Assembly (NCBI RefSeq): GCF_001467625.1 | Contig: NZ_LNYB01000026.1 | Span: 1 to 39,878 of the forward strand | Length of the DNA: 39,878 nucleotides | Source of the DNA: Legionella feeleii | Lineage (GTDB): Bacteria > Pseudomonadota > Gammaproteobacteria > Legionellales > Legionellaceae | Direction: 5' to 3' | Shown here: positions 14,451 through 23,042 of the stretch, one piece after another | How the letters are laid out: each line of letters starts with the position of its first letter | Position numbering within the stretch: the stretch's first letter is position 1 | Notes under the pieces: generated by a model | Database searches by the model: none | Told to the model about the DNA's origin: nothing | What the model saw: the letters and a program-made list of their open reading frames with translations, nothing else | Position numbers and translations under genes: made by a program

Positions 14451-16868
14451 ATGTTAGTCAAAAAACTGGTAGGCAGTTTATTCACGCTCTTACTTTCGGT
14501 TCAGTGCTACGCTTTTTACACCCAGAACGCGGTGATTTACGATAAGAATAACAAGCCGGTTAACATTGATGGCATTTCCTGGTCAGGTTTTCAAGATTCT
14601 AAAATTTTCCAGGGATTAGCGTCCCATCCCTTTTATGCAGTCGGTGATATCCCCACTTCTTATAATAAAACCTATGGGATGCTGGATGCTCTGGTACACC
14701 CGTGGGATTTTATTGATAGTGGTGTTGATCATTCCACTGGCGTTAATTTCAAAACTGTTCGTGTCCCCATTCAACCGGGTGTCCTCTACGATACCGGGTC
14801 GTCTGTTGATTTGAATAAGTCCATTAGCAACAAAGACCAGCCCACCAAAGGGAATGGTGTTTTTTGTAAAACCTGGGCAAGCACAGGCTCAACCTGTGTG
14901 GCAACCGTGTCACCCAAAGAGGCCTTTTGGATAAGCCTTGCCGAATTTAAAAAAAATAATGTCAAAGTACTCATTGATATTCATCATGGCTATGGTTATG
15001 GCGATAACTATCGGGACGGTACAGTTTATAACCTGAATCAATATGAAGCCGATTTAAAATTAATATTGGCGGAGATTAAAGCCCGTGATCTCAGCAATGT
15101 CATTGGCATCGATGTTTTCAATGAACCCTATGCACTACATTGGTATCGCAGTAATAATAGTCAGCCTGCCTGGATAAAGGTTATTGCTACAGCAGCTAAA
15201 GTCATTCAGCAAAATAATCCTGATTTACTCTTGTTTGTTGAAGGCCCTGGGCCAGGTTCAGGCGATCCTGATCAACCGGTTATCTGTGTGAAAAATGATG
15301 AACTGGTACCGGACGAAGCTTATGCAATCAGCAATGATCCAGCGAATTGCATCGCTAATACCAAACGCCTGGAATTCAAAGGCAATTGGGGCGAAGATTT
15401 CAAAACTCTATTGGCAAAGAATCAAGCCAAGCAAGGGGAAGCTCGTTTTGACAGAGCAGCCTTTATTCAACAGTTGAAAGCAACGGGTTTAAATGAGACA
15501 GCGATAGCCTGGTTAATGGGCGATGAAAATGCCAGCCATGCTCATCTGATTTTCTCCCCCCATGTTTACCCGCGTGAGGTTGCTACCTGGGAATCCGCCC
15601 CCGGCAAACCAAGCGAATTACGGTTTGACTGGAGTTGGGGATTCTTAAAAAAAGCGGGTTATCCCGTAGTCTTGGGTGAAGCTTCCTGGAAAAGCGCAGA
15701 AGGATTAGCCTTTTTTCAAAAGGCATTGATTCCTTATCTTGAAAAAAACAATCTGCAAAATAATCTGTTTTTTTGGGCCGTAGGCTATTTGGGCGATACG
15801 GTCAGCATGATCGATCCCAATTCTGCGAAACTTGATGTACAAGCCCAAAAAGTTTTACATCAGTTATTTAACCAGACAATAGATGAAGGAAAGTTGTCTA
15901 TCACTTTCGCTGATCCTGGCTTCAACTTAACTGGTGCTGCAGAATTCAGGTTGCAGGAGACTGGACAGTCTTATACTTGCAGCTATGAAGGATGTTCATT
16001 CAATCTGGCGGGCGGGACCTACCAACTCTTGCTGGCAGACAGCTATCAATTGGATAATCAGGCTCATCAACGTTATCGGGTTAAATCAAGTACCTCCGCT
16101 ATCGCTTTTCAGGTTGCTGAAGGTCAAAACAATGAGCTAACTATTTCCCTGGAAGGCGAGCAAACAGGACCTCAACCGGCTTCCACGATCGATTATAAAA
16201 TTAATCTAGTGGATGAAAATGGCAAGCCAGTGAATAATCAAACTGTTGCTGCCACTATTCAATTTCATTCAGCATTCAATCATCGGGAGACTATCCATTG
16301 TGTAGTCGAGCATGGCCATTGCACCACGTTGATTTACAATCAAAATATCAATAGCAAAACAGGGAATTTTGACATCGAAAACTATCAAATTGAACTGCCC
16401 AATACAGTCCAATATCTTGGGAAAACATACACAGTAGTCACTGAGAAAACGGATAAAAAGCTGGTATTACCAGCCACTCCTTCCGCAATAGCGCTTCATG
16501 CGTCTTACCAGGCGGGAACTACTTCCAGCGATCAAGGCTGTACTGTCCATTTAGCCTTACAAAATCGCTGGGATGGTGGAGCGGTATTTCAAGGTACGAT
16601 CACAAATACCCGTAAAGAGCCTATCCGCAATTTTAGTGTTAAATTGAGTTTTGACCCGAACGAAATTGCCAATCCAATGATTGTTAATCACTGGCTTGGT
16701 AATAATGCATCCCTGTTAGAGTCAGACGGAATTTTTACGTTAAGTGCACAGCCTGCTGACATGAGTAACGGCCTGCTGCCTGGTAAAGCGCAGTCAATAG
16801 GATTTCAACTATCTGGAACCCTTTTGCAGAAACCGGTGATTAGGGTGTTAAGCTGCGAAGCGGAGTAA
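14451..16868 (+). CDS. secreted GH5 endoglucanase with C-terminal CBM2
   Basis: 805 aa, with GAGG about 9 bases before the ATG. A signal peptide ends near residue 21 (QCYA|F). The GH5 domain spans about 25-470: HHGYGYGDNYRD holds the conserved His, NEP at 224-226 gives acid/base Glu225, HVY is at 371-373, and LGEASW gives nucleophile Glu410. Residues about 480-690 look like beta-sandwich linker modules. Residues about 697-803 fit a CBM2 cellulose-binding module with a Cys near each end (C697, C802) and the NRWDGGAVFQGTITNT strand. It hydrolyses beta-1,4-glucans. Legionella export related enzymes by the type II system; export here is inferred from the signal peptide. Confidence 0.92.
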   Translation: MLVKKLVGSLFTLLLSVQCYAFYTQNAVIYDKNNKPVNIDGISWSGFQDSKIFQGLASHPFYAVGDIPTSYNKTYGMLDALVHPWDFIDSGVDHSTGVNFKTVRVPIQPGVLYDTGSSVDLNKSISNKDQPTKGNGVFCKTWASTGSTCVATVSPKEAFWISLAEFKKNNVKVLIDIHHGYGYGDNYRDGTVYNLNQYEADLKLILAEIKARDLSNVIGIDVFNEPYALHWYRSNNSQPAWIKVIATAAKVIQQNNPDLLLFVEGPGPGSGDPDQPVICVKNDELVPDEAYAISNDPANCIANTKRLEFKGNWGEDFKTLLAKNQAKQGEARFDRAAFIQQLKATGLNETAIAWLMGDENASHAHLIFSPHVYPREVATWESAPGKPSELRFDWSWGFLKKAGYPVVLGEASWKSAEGLAFFQKALIPYLEKNNLQNNLFFWAVGYLGDTVSMIDPNSAKLDVQAQKVLHQLFNQTIDEGKLSITFADPGFNLTGAAEFRLQETGQSYTCSYEGCSFNLAGGTYQLLLADSYQLDNQAHQRYRVKSSTSAIAFQVAEGQNNELTISLEGEQTGPQPASTIDYKINLVDENGKPVNNQTVAATIQFHSAFNHRETIHCVVEHGHCTTLIYNQNINSKTGNFDIENYQIELPNTVQYLGKTYTVVTEKTDKKLVLPATPSAIALHASYQAGTTSSDQGCTVHLALQNRWDGGAVFQGTITNTRKEPIRNFSVKLSFDPNEIANPMIVNHWLGNNASLLESDGIFTLSAQPADMSNGLLPGKAQSIGFQLSGTLLQKPVIRVLSCEAE

Positions 16869-16911
16869 GCGCTTTGCTGCCTGCGATGACTTGGTGGTAA
16901 TAGAAGTCAAA

Positions 16912-16933
16912 GACGGGAGGGGCGTCATTTTTT
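16912..16933 (+). terminator. intrinsic terminator after the cellulase gene
   Basis: GACG and CGTC (extendable by three A-T pairs across a bulge) enclose a purine-rich loop and are followed by TTTTTT at 16928-16933. It overlaps the 3' end of the convergent relE gene. Confidence 0.5.
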
Positions 16934-17191
16934 GTAAGCTTCTCTCCTGTGAGCAATCTTAATAACAAGAATCGTGACTTCGCCATCTTCAATCTGACAA
17001 ATAATTCGATAATCACCAACTCGATAACGCCAGAATTCTCCAAGTTCTCCTTTGAGGGAATGCCCACTAACTCTAGGATTATCTTTTTTTTCAATCTCTG
17101 CGAGAAAATCCAATATCCTAGTTTGAATTGTTTTATCTAACTTTGATAATTGTTTCTCTACTTTTTTCCCAATCTTAATCGTCCAACTCAA
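16925..17191 (-). CDS. relE: RelE/ParE-superfamily toxin
   Basis: 88 aa, the classical RelE size. MSWTIKIGKKVEKQLSKLDKTIQTRILDFL is the N-terminal helical pair. LKGELGEFWRYRVGDYRIICQIEDGEVTILVIKIAHRREAYK is the beta core with the conserved Arg residues and C-terminal HRREAY of RelE mRNA interferases. The start lies within the last 17 bp of the antitoxin gene, so the pair is coupled, antitoxin first. RelE relatives cut mRNA in the ribosomal A site. Confidence 0.93.
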   Translation of the reverse strand: MSWTIKIGKKVEKQLSKLDKTIQTRILDFLAEIEKKDNPRVSGHSLKGELGEFWRYRVGDYRIICQIEDGEVTILVIKIAHRREAYKK

Positions 17192-17387
17192 GATTTTTTC
17201 TCACCTCTGCAAGCGTTACATATTCAGTTTCTTCCTCAAGCGCAGCAACTGCTAAAAGATAGTCCTCTCTATCCTCCAAAAACTCTGTTATAGCTTTCTT
17301 CGCATAATAACTTTTGGTTCGCCCAGTTTTTTCGCATAATGCTTCTAAACGGGCTTCGGTTTCTTTATCTAGCCTTACACCTAACAT
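17175..17387 (-). CDS. relB: RelB-like ribbon-helix-helix antitoxin
   Basis: About 70 aa from the ATG at 17387, which has GGGGG 5 bases upstream and gives MLGVRLDKETEARLEALCEKTGRTKSYYAKKAI, a typical ribbon-helix-helix DNA-binding start. An alternative ATG at 17399 adds four residues. The acidic C-terminal half (EEETEYVTLAEVRKNLELDD) should wrap the toxin. It overlaps relE by 17 bp. Likely represses the operon through the repeats just upstream. Confidence 0.9.
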   Translation of the reverse strand: MLGVRLDKETEARLEALCEKTGRTKSYYAKKAITEFLEDREDYLLAVAALEEETEYVTLAEVRKNLELDD

Positions 17388-17400
17388 GATAGCCCCCATT

Positions 17401-17425
17401 TGTTAAACATGTTAAACATAGTATA
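17401..17425 (-). promoter_or_regulatory. relBE operator/promoter
   Basis: Two tandem copies of TGTTAAACA fill 17401-17418, and their junction makes the palindrome AACATGTT. On the minus strand TATACT at 17420-17425 can be the -10. Repression by RelB-RelE is inferred from position. Confidence 0.55.
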
Positions 17426-17570
17426 GTAAGAAAATCTTAAGTAAAGATTAAATAGAAATTTTTTTGCACCTTAGATATCACTATAAATTAACTAGTTTCA
17501 ACTAATTGAATTTTTATTGCTTACCGATTATTTTATTCAACCAGGATAATTAAAGAGAAAGGATGCTGTG

Positions 17571-18122
17571 ATGGTTAAAAAAATTGCCGTACTGGTAGGA
17601 AGTCTGCGTAAGGAATCATGGAATCGCAAGCTGGCTTTGACCTTAATCAAACTTGCCCCTTCTTCTCTTGCTTTGCAACTGATTGAAATCGGGCAGTTAC
17701 CACTTTATAACCAGGATCCTGATGATCAAAATACCCCCTTGCCTGAATGGGTCGCTTTTCGTGAAAAAATCACCAAGGTAGATGGTCTTTTATTTGTTAC
17801 CCCGGAATATAACCGCTCCATCCCTGCACCACTTAAAAATGCCATCGATGTAGGCTCCAGACCCTACGGGAAAAGTGTATGGGGTGGTAAACCAGGCGCT
17901 GTGATTAGCGCCTCCCCAGGGGCAATCGGCGGTTTTGGTGCCAACCAACACCTGCGTCAAACCTTCGTATTTTTAGATATCCTCTGTATGCAACAACCGG
18001 AAGCCTATATAGGCAGCGTTAATACACTTTTCGATAAAGATGGCAATTTAACCCAAGATAAAACAGAAGAGTTTCTACGTAACTATATGGAAAGCTTCGC
18101 TAAATGGGTCGCGAAATTTTAG
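17571..18122 (+). CDS. NADPH-dependent FMN reductase (ChrR/quinone reductase family)
   Basis: 183 aa from ATG 17571 (AAGGA about 7 bases upstream; the codon before is an in-frame GTG). Flavodoxin-like fold: VGSLRKESWNRKLA is the FMN phosphate loop, and TPEYNRSIPAPLKNAIDVGSR with SASPGAIGGFGANQHLRQ are the family signatures for the flavin ring and dimer contact. Members reduce quinones, chromate or azo compounds with NAD(P)H in the cytoplasm. Complete and conserved; the physiological substrate is unknown. Confidence 0.92.
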   Translation: MVKKIAVLVGSLRKESWNRKLALTLIKLAPSSLALQLIEIGQLPLYNQDPDDQNTPLPEWVAFREKITKVDGLLFVTPEYNRSIPAPLKNAIDVGSRPYGKSVWGGKPGAVISASPGAIGGFGANQHLRQTFVFLDILCMQQPEAYIGSVNTLFDKDGNLTQDKTEEFLRNYMESFAKWVAKF

Positions 18123-18143
18123 GTTTTAGACACCGTTGACTCG

Positions 18144-19487
18144 CTAGGCACCAAGGGCAATAACCCCCTCAGTCAGTGCTGTTGAACTTTCTTCCTCAAT
18201 ATCCATGCCTACCTCATTATGCAATTTGTTGTGAAGTAGGTTAACCCCTATTGAATAAGCACTAATCTCTGTTTTATCAGACAAAACCTGGGTATTAACA
18301 GGCGTTTGAGAAATTAAATTTTCACCATCAACTATCCATACACCAGAACGCTTTAGTGTGTTATGTCCATCGGCCTGAATGAGTATGCCCTGCCCTGTTT
18401 TCGGGGTAACAATCTGTTGGGCGCCATTATCGGTATTAACAAGCGCACTACGTTTTTTAAACCCTTGTGATAAAGTCATTGAGCTGGAAGAAATGATTTG
18501 TACTGCAGGGCCAAACTCATCCTCACTAAACGAAGAAAATTGTTGGCGCAGATACTTTCCTATGACGCCTTCAGCAGCGTCGATGCATACGCTGCCAGCA
18601 AAGGTGATCCCCTTAAATTGTTTAAGGTAATCAAGTTTCATAACTCGTTTATCAGCAGTTGCATGGTAATAAGAGTTGCGCTCTGATTCGGCAGATAACC
18701 TTTCATCCTCAGGAATGTCAGCCGGCCCTTTATTGACTTTGTAATTGATATAAACGACTTCTCCATTTTTAATGCCAAATAGCATATTTGTTTTTTGTAG
18801 TCTGGCCCTGTGTTCAAGGGACTTCCCCAACTCATCAACCACCATATCTTTCGTAGTAGCCGTGATATTGACCATGATTAACAGTTCAGGAAACTCTTTA
18901 CTGACCGCACAATACCCGGCAAGCAATTGCTGTTGCATATCATAAGGCATAAATAATCGGCTAGTCTCTGGACTCCTGCAATGACTATAAAATTCAGGTA
19001 ACACGCAAATAGCAGGCTCGTCAGGAAGCAAGGCTCCTTGCTCAAGCATGAGTTTATAGGCTGAGCCCACATGCGTGGCAAATAAATCGACTTGTTCTTT
19101 AACCGTTCTTGGTGCAAGTTGAGTAAAGCCTCCCGTCGGTGTGGCCACCGTAGCGACTCTCATAATCCGCTGCTCAGTTAAATGATCTGGTCTCTTTGTC
19201 ACAGAAGGGTTTTTCGCCGCAAGCATGAATTTACCGAGCTCAGTGCTCATGGGTTTTACATTGATTTTAGGAACGGTAATTCTTAAAAAATTGGGGGTGA
19301 ATTCAAGACTCATTTTTTGGCGAATGTTTGCAGGAATTTGTAAGAGTAAAGCGCATTTTGCAAACTCTTTATAGGAGACATAAGCGACTGCATCAACCTG
19401 CAACTCCTCATCAGCCCAACCAAAAAAATCAAGTTGAGTAACATCACGCAAAAATCTTACAGCGGTGGTGTATGCTTTTCTTCCCAT
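18144..19487 (-). CDS. nitrilase-fold protein, candidate Dot/Icm effector
   Basis: 447 aa from ATG 19487; an in-frame ATG at 19520 gives 458 aa but lies about where transcription should begin. Residue numbers follow the 458-aa form. A divergent carbon-nitrogen hydrolase triad is visible: E176 in CVLPEFYS, Lys at 261 or 264 in YINYKVNKGP, and C312 in FAGSVCIDAAEG, in the right order and spacing for E-K-C. The first 115 and last 100 residues are not recognised. The C-terminus has acidic DIEEESS about 15 residues from the end, like the E-block of Dot/Icm substrates. A TTAA-N7-TTAA PmrA-like box lies upstream. The fold is fairly likely; substrate and translocation are inference. Confidence 0.7.
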   Translation of the reverse strand: MGRKAYTTAVRFLRDVTQLDFFGWADEELQVDAVAYVSYKEFAKCALLLQIPANIRQKMSLEFTPNFLRITVPKINVKPMSTELGKFMLAAKNPSVTKRPDHLTEQRIMRVATVATPTGGFTQLAPRTVKEQVDLFATHVGSAYKLMLEQGALLPDEPAICVLPEFYSHCRSPETSRLFMPYDMQQQLLAGYCAVSKEFPELLIMVNITATTKDMVVDELGKSLEHRARLQKTNMLFGIKNGEVVYINYKVNKGPADIPEDERLSAESERNSYYHATADKRVMKLDYLKQFKGITFAGSVCIDAAEGVIGKYLRQQFSSFSEDEFGPAVQIISSSSMTLSQGFKKRSALVNTDNGAQQIVTPKTGQGILIQADGHNTLKRSGVWIVDGENLISQTPVNTQVLSDKTEISAYSIGVNLLHNKLHNEVGMDIEEESSTALTEGVIALGA

Positions 19488-19522
19488 AAAAAATATGCAC
19501 ATAAAAAAAACACCATGCAATA

Positions 19523-19555
19523 AATATAATCTTTTTTTATTAATAAAATATTAAC
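19523..19555 (-). promoter_or_regulatory. PmrA-like box and -10 for the nitrilase-fold gene
   Basis: On the minus strand GTTAATATTTTATTAAT (19539-19555) contains TTAA-N7-TTAA, the spacing of the Legionella PmrA box. TATATT at 19523-19528 lies 10 bases further on, as expected for a box at the -35 position. Transcription would begin near 19516, which favours the start at 19487. Confidence 0.6.
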
Positions 19556-19633
19556 TGCTATTTCAATGAGCATTTATTCATGCTATGTTTTGGCTTGTTT
19601 AAGAACTCAGAACAGCTCACAGGAGTGGATAAA

Positions 19634-19993
19634 ATGGTGCGATTAACTGCCTTAGTTTTGCTTTTGGCGAATCAATTTGTGTCCGCAGCAACCTCAACCT
19701 GCGAAACAAAACGTGAATTGTTAATAGAAAACAAATTGACCAAGGTCTGGAAAACCACGATTTGCCCTAAACAACAATTACCTTTCCATACTCATCAATT
19801 TGCTCGAATTGTTATACCGGACGAAAGTGGTACGCTTAAAGTGATTTATCAGTCAGGAAAGGAAGCCTTTATAAAATTACAAGCGAAAAAACCCATTTAT
19901 CTGAGTGTTACCCAGGGTAAAGAAGCGCACCAGGATTTAAATATCGGCCAGGAAGCCTTGCATGTTACAGTCATTGAATTAAGACAAGGGTAA
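19634..19993 (+). CDS. periplasmic cupin-like protein
   Basis: 119 aa from ATG 19634, chosen because AGGAG lies 9 bases upstream and the product opens with a signal peptide (MVRLTALVLLLANQFVSA|A). The mature part has one Cys pair candidate (TCETK, TTICPKQ) and a cupin-like strand series with PFHTHQFARIVIPDESGTLKV. Only two His are present, so metal binding is uncertain. It is 15 bp upstream of the next gene and probably cotranscribed. No exact function can be given. Confidence 0.7.
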   Translation: MVRLTALVLLLANQFVSAATSTCETKRELLIENKLTKVWKTTICPKQQLPFHTHQFARIVIPDESGTLKVIYQSGKEAFIKLQAKKPIYLSVTQGKEAHQDLNIGQEALHVTVIELRQG

Positions 19994-20008
19994 ACTGGTC
20001 ACCAATTT

Positions 20009-20545
20009 ATGACGCAATCCAGGATCACAGGACAATCATTGCTTACACCGCTGGATAATCCCTTCTGGCAATTTTCCTTGCAGGTTTATCGCGACGAACA
20101 AGTTAAAGAGGCTTGCCTGGCTTTTCAGCAGCAGGAAGGCCTCAATGTTAATCTATTATTGCTTTGTTGTTGGCTGGCTTATGCCGTTGAAGAAATCTCA
20201 CAATCGGAATTGGTCAATGCGTGCCATTACATTAATGACTGGCATGAAAAAATAACCCAGCCCCTGCGCTCAGCCCGTCTACAATTAAAACAAGAGAGTA
20301 CCGACGAATGGGTCAATCCCTTTTATCAACAAGTATTGAGTGATGAACTTATCTCCGAAGCCTATCAACAACATCGTCTTTACCAATGTTTCGCAGCTCA
20401 ACAGAAAACCACTGGCAGTAAAAATCAATCCCTGACAATTCGTTATTTACATTGGCTTTTTTCGAATAAACAATTAGCAATTGATCGTTCGCTTGCTTCC
20501 CGAATAGAACATTTTGCCACCCGAGTACTGGAAAAATTGCCCTAA
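20009..20545 (+). CDS. TIGR02444/DUF2390 family protein
   Basis: 178 aa. The family is recognised from NPFWQFSLQVYRDEQVKEACLAFQQQEGLNVNLLLLCCWLAY and the following WHEKITQPLRSAR; it occurs widely in gammaproteobacteria without assigned function. All-helical, soluble, no signal peptide. The start is the first ATG after the preceding stop; no clear ribosome site. Confidence 0.85.
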   Translation: MTQSRITGQSLLTPLDNPFWQFSLQVYRDEQVKEACLAFQQQEGLNVNLLLLCCWLAYAVEEISQSELVNACHYINDWHEKITQPLRSARLQLKQESTDEWVNPFYQQVLSDELISEAYQQHRLYQCFAAQQKTTGSKNQSLTIRYLHWLFSNKQLAIDRSLASRIEHFATRVLEKLP

Positions 20546-20598
20546 AACGACAATTATTGTACAATCTGTGTATTTATTAATTTTAGTGGTCTTGTTGT

Positions 20599-21072
20599 AT
20601 GAAATTTGTTATTGAAAAAGTCGAATTTATTGGGGGTCAAACCCCCACTGTGATGATTAGCTGGTCATCAGGCACCACCGATTTCTATCCTTGGCGCTCC
20701 TACCCGGCGCTACCGGATTTAACTGAGTTTAAACCTTGGCATTATCGCAATACACCAGGCCTCACCTTATTTAGAGCCCCTTCTACCACAGCCGTCGGCG
20801 AGATAAGAATGCATAATATCCGGCACTATCAACGTGACCCGGAGCAGGCTCCCATGCTTGACCTCGTATCCCGGCTGGAAAAAGCAGCTGATGAGATAGA
20901 AGAAGTATCTCAACAATATTGTCTCTATCCTAGAAAACTGAAAAGAGCGGTAAGTACTAAGGCTCCTTCAGCAATAGCAGAATCTGCAATGGCAGGAAGG
21001 ATGTCATTTGCTGACCATCCAACTGAGGATGATCCAGAAACATCAACGCCAAGTTTGGCCGCCTCGACCTGA
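20599..21072 (+). CDS. conserved hypothetical protein
   Basis: 157 aa, family not recognised. The first 80 residues are Trp/Tyr/Pro rich and look like a small beta domain (EFIGGQTPTVMISWSSGTTDFYPWRSYP). A helix follows (DLVSRLEKAADEIEEVSQQY), then a disordered acidic, Ser/Thr-rich tail (HPTEDDPETSTPSLAAST). A tail of that kind can act as a Dot/Icm signal, but no PmrA-like box is seen upstream, so effector status is only a possibility. Convergent with argR. Confidence 0.6.
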   Translation: MKFVIEKVEFIGGQTPTVMISWSSGTTDFYPWRSYPALPDLTEFKPWHYRNTPGLTLFRAPSTTAVGEIRMHNIRHYQRDPEQAPMLDLVSRLEKAADEIEEVSQQYCLYPRKLKRAVSTKAPSAIAESAMAGRMSFADHPTEDDPETSTPSLAAST

Positions 21073-21083
21073 TAGAAGGTCTT

Positions 21084-21542
21084 TCAAGCAATTTTCAGAT
21101 AGGGGAACTCGGCCTGCAGGATTTGGATTACCTGATCCAAATCCGCTTTGCTTTTGACAATAAGAAGAACCGTATCATCTCCCGCGATAGTACCTAGAAT
21201 CCCTGAGTTATTGGCTTGTTGCGGGTAAAAAGCGACATATTTTTTATCAATAAACAAAGCAAGGCTATTCGCATGGCCTGGCTGAGTATGTAAAACAACC
21301 AAACCATACTCTGATACCTGGGCATTCAAAACCAACGGTAAATTTGACGGATTAAAATCAACGACCCGATAAATTCCTGCCACTTTAGCAATTTTCAATT
21401 TTTTAAGTCGGCGAGACAACGTCGCTTGCGGAATATCATACCCCCTTTCTTTCAACGCCTGCTGCAAATCACTTTGCTCAGCAACCTCTTGTATTTGCAC
21501 GATACTCAATATGTGGCCATCAAGCAGATTATCATGTGACAT
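21084..21542 (-). CDS. argR: arginine repressor ArgR
   Basis: 152 aa from ATG 21542, with GGAG 8 bases upstream; an ATG 51 bases further upstream lies in the operator region and is rejected. The N-terminal winged helix has LQQALKERGYDIPQATLSRRLKKLKI, the ArgR DNA-reading part. The C-terminal domain has ILGTIAGDDTVLLIV, the hexamer and arginine-binding motif. It senses arginine and binds ARG boxes. Divergent from the arginine operon it should control; its own -10 lies inside an ARG box, so autorepression is expected. Confidence 0.96.
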   Translation of the reverse strand: MSHDNLLDGHILSIVQIQEVAEQSDLQQALKERGYDIPQATLSRRLKKLKIAKVAGIYRVVDFNPSNLPLVLNAQVSEYGLVVLHTQPGHANSLALFIDKKYVAFYPQQANNSGILGTIAGDDTVLLIVKSKADLDQVIQILQAEFPYLKIA

Positions 21543-21557
21543 TTCTTGCTCCCGGAA

Positions 21558-21592
21558 TGAATACACAATCATAAAAATAGAAATTATATTCA
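21558..21592. promoter_or_regulatory. tandem ARG boxes (ArgR operator)
   Basis: TGAATACACAATCA (21558-21571) and AGAAATTATATTCA (21579-21592) each match the 14-bp core TGAATWWWWATTCA at most positions. Their starts are 21 bp apart, the spacing of paired ARG boxes bound by one ArgR hexamer. They cover the argR -10 and end 7 bp before the -35 of the divergent operon. Confidence 0.8.
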
Positions 21593-21611
21593 TTAATGGT
21601 TGACATCACAA
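21583..21611 (-). promoter_or_regulatory. argR promoter
   Basis: Minus strand: TTGTGA (21606-21611), a 17-bp spacer, TATAAT (21583-21588). The -10 is inside the second ARG box. Confidence 0.7.
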
Positions 21612-21629
21612 GGTAAAATCAAATATAGT
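21600..21629 (+). promoter_or_regulatory. promoter of the art-argGH-carA-carB/argF operon
   Basis: Plus strand: TTGACA (21600-21605), an 18-bp spacer, TATAGT (21624-21629), about 35 bases before the first gene. It overlaps the -35 of the divergent argR promoter, so the two compete and both lie beside the ARG boxes. Confidence 0.7.
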
Positions 21630-21663
21630 CGAAAAATGGATATATTTTGGATATATAACTATT

Positions 21664-22407
21664 ATGAGAAAACTGATACCTTGTCTGTTAAGCGCATCGA
21701 TTCTTTTTATTTCTGGGTGCGGGAGCGAAAAAGATAAGAATGAAATCCATTTTGCCACCTCCGCAGAATATCCACCTTTTGAATATCTTGAGCAAGGTCA
21801 AATTAAGGGGTTCGATATTGATCTGGCAAAGCTTGTTGCTAAAGAATTAGGCAAAAAAGCCGTTTTTGACAATATGCAATTTAGCTCTATCTTACCCGCG
21901 CTGAGTGCAGGGCAAGCTGACATTGCTATCTCAACGATTACCATTACTGAAGATCGGAAAAAGAATTTTGATTTTAGTACACCCTACTATTTTGAAGGAA
22001 TGGCAGCGGTATTCAATCAAACAACCCCCATTAATAACCCTTCGCAACTGGCAGGAAAAAAACTGGCTTGCCAACTTGGCAGCACCATGGAAATTTGGTT
22101 GAAAAACCATTTTCCACAAGGAGATATTGTGGCAATGGATAATAACAATCAGGCAATAGAAGCATTAAAAGCCGGCCATGTGGATGTCGTTCTTGTCGAT
22201 GGTGCCCAGGGAGCCATCTTCAGCAAAAAAAATCCCGGCTTAAACTACACCATTATTGCTAAAGCAACCGATGGTTATGGCTTGGCCTTGAAAAAAAATT
22301 CATTACTGAAAGCGCAAGTTAATCGAGCACTCAATACGTTAAAAACCAACGGGGAAATCGCCAAGCTTCAAAAAATCTGGTTGGAGGGTGGCAAATGGAC
22401 GAGTTAA
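21664..22407 (+). CDS. artJ: amino-acid ABC importer, solute-binding lipoprotein (arginine likely)
   Basis: 247 aa. The lipoprotein signal ends LFISGC with lipidated Cys19. The rest is a family-3 solute-binding protein: FATSAEYPPFEYLEQGQIKGFDIDLAKLVAKELG is the first lobe, and AISTITITEDRKKNFDFSTPYYF is the family-3 signature. First gene of the ArgR-linked operon, so arginine or ornithine is the likely ligand, although sequence alone cannot separate basic amino acids. The ribosome site is weak. Its end overlaps the permease gene by 13 bp. Confidence 0.88.
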   Translation: MRKLIPCLLSASILFISGCGSEKDKNEIHFATSAEYPPFEYLEQGQIKGFDIDLAKLVAKELGKKAVFDNMQFSSILPALSAGQADIAISTITITEDRKKNFDFSTPYYFEGMAAVFNQTTPINNPSQLAGKKLACQLGSTMEIWLKNHFPQGDIVAMDNNNQAIEALKAGHVDVVLVDGAQGAIFSKKNPGLNYTIIAKATDGYGLALKKNSLLKAQVNRALNTLKTNGEIAKLQKIWLEGGKWTS

Positions 22408-23042
22408 AACAAAATCTCCTCTTTATCGGTCAAGGCACCGTGCTTACTTTGGAGCTACTGGCAGGCGGGATGCTCATAGGCATCCTGCTGGGGACAATTC
22501 TTGCCATTTTGCGTTATAACGGGATGGCCAAATTACTGATTAATCGTTTTGTTTCAATAATAAGAGGAACGCCATTAATTCTACAATTAAGCTTTATCTA
22601 TTTTGCCGTCCCTGGTTTGCTCGGTTTGCGACCCGATATTCTGGTTGCTGGAATACTGACTTTCGGCCTTAACAGCTCTGCTTATATTGCTGAAATTCTG
22701 CGATCTGGGATAGATAGTTTGCCTAAAGGGCAATTCGAAGCAGCAAAAACACTACAAATTCCAACATTTTATTTATGGAAAGATATTATTTTACCGCAGG
22801 TCATAAAAAATATTTTGCCAGCACTCATTAATGAAATGATCGCACTTCTTAAAGAGACCGCTTTGATCTCTACTATTGGTGGTATGGACCTCATGCGCAA
22901 AGCACAATCCATTGCTGCCGAACAGTTTACCTATTTTTTACCGTTGTGTATTGCTGGTTGTTACTACTACGGTCTGGTTTTACTCATTGAATATTTAGGC
23001 AAAAAAATCGAACAAGGAGGGCATGATGCTGTACATCAATAA
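22395..23042 (+). CDS. artM: amino-acid ABC importer permease
   Basis: 215 aa, HisM/GlnP-type permease with about five membrane segments. The first part has the RGTPLILQL motif and the later part EAAKTLQIPTFYLWKDIILPQVIKNILPALINEMIALLKETAL, the EAA loop that docks the ATPase. GGAGG lies 8 bases before the ATG. Only one permease gene is present, so it probably acts as a homodimer. Overlaps both neighbours. Confidence 0.88.
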   Translation: MDELKQNLLFIGQGTVLTLELLAGGMLIGILLGTILAILRYNGMAKLLINRFVSIIRGTPLILQLSFIYFAVPGLLGLRPDILVAGILTFGLNSSAYIAEILRSGIDSLPKGQFEAAKTLQIPTFYLWKDIILPQVIKNILPALINEMIALLKETALISTIGGMDLMRKAQSIAAEQFTYFLPLCIAGCYYYGLVLLIEYLGKKIEQGGHDAVHQ

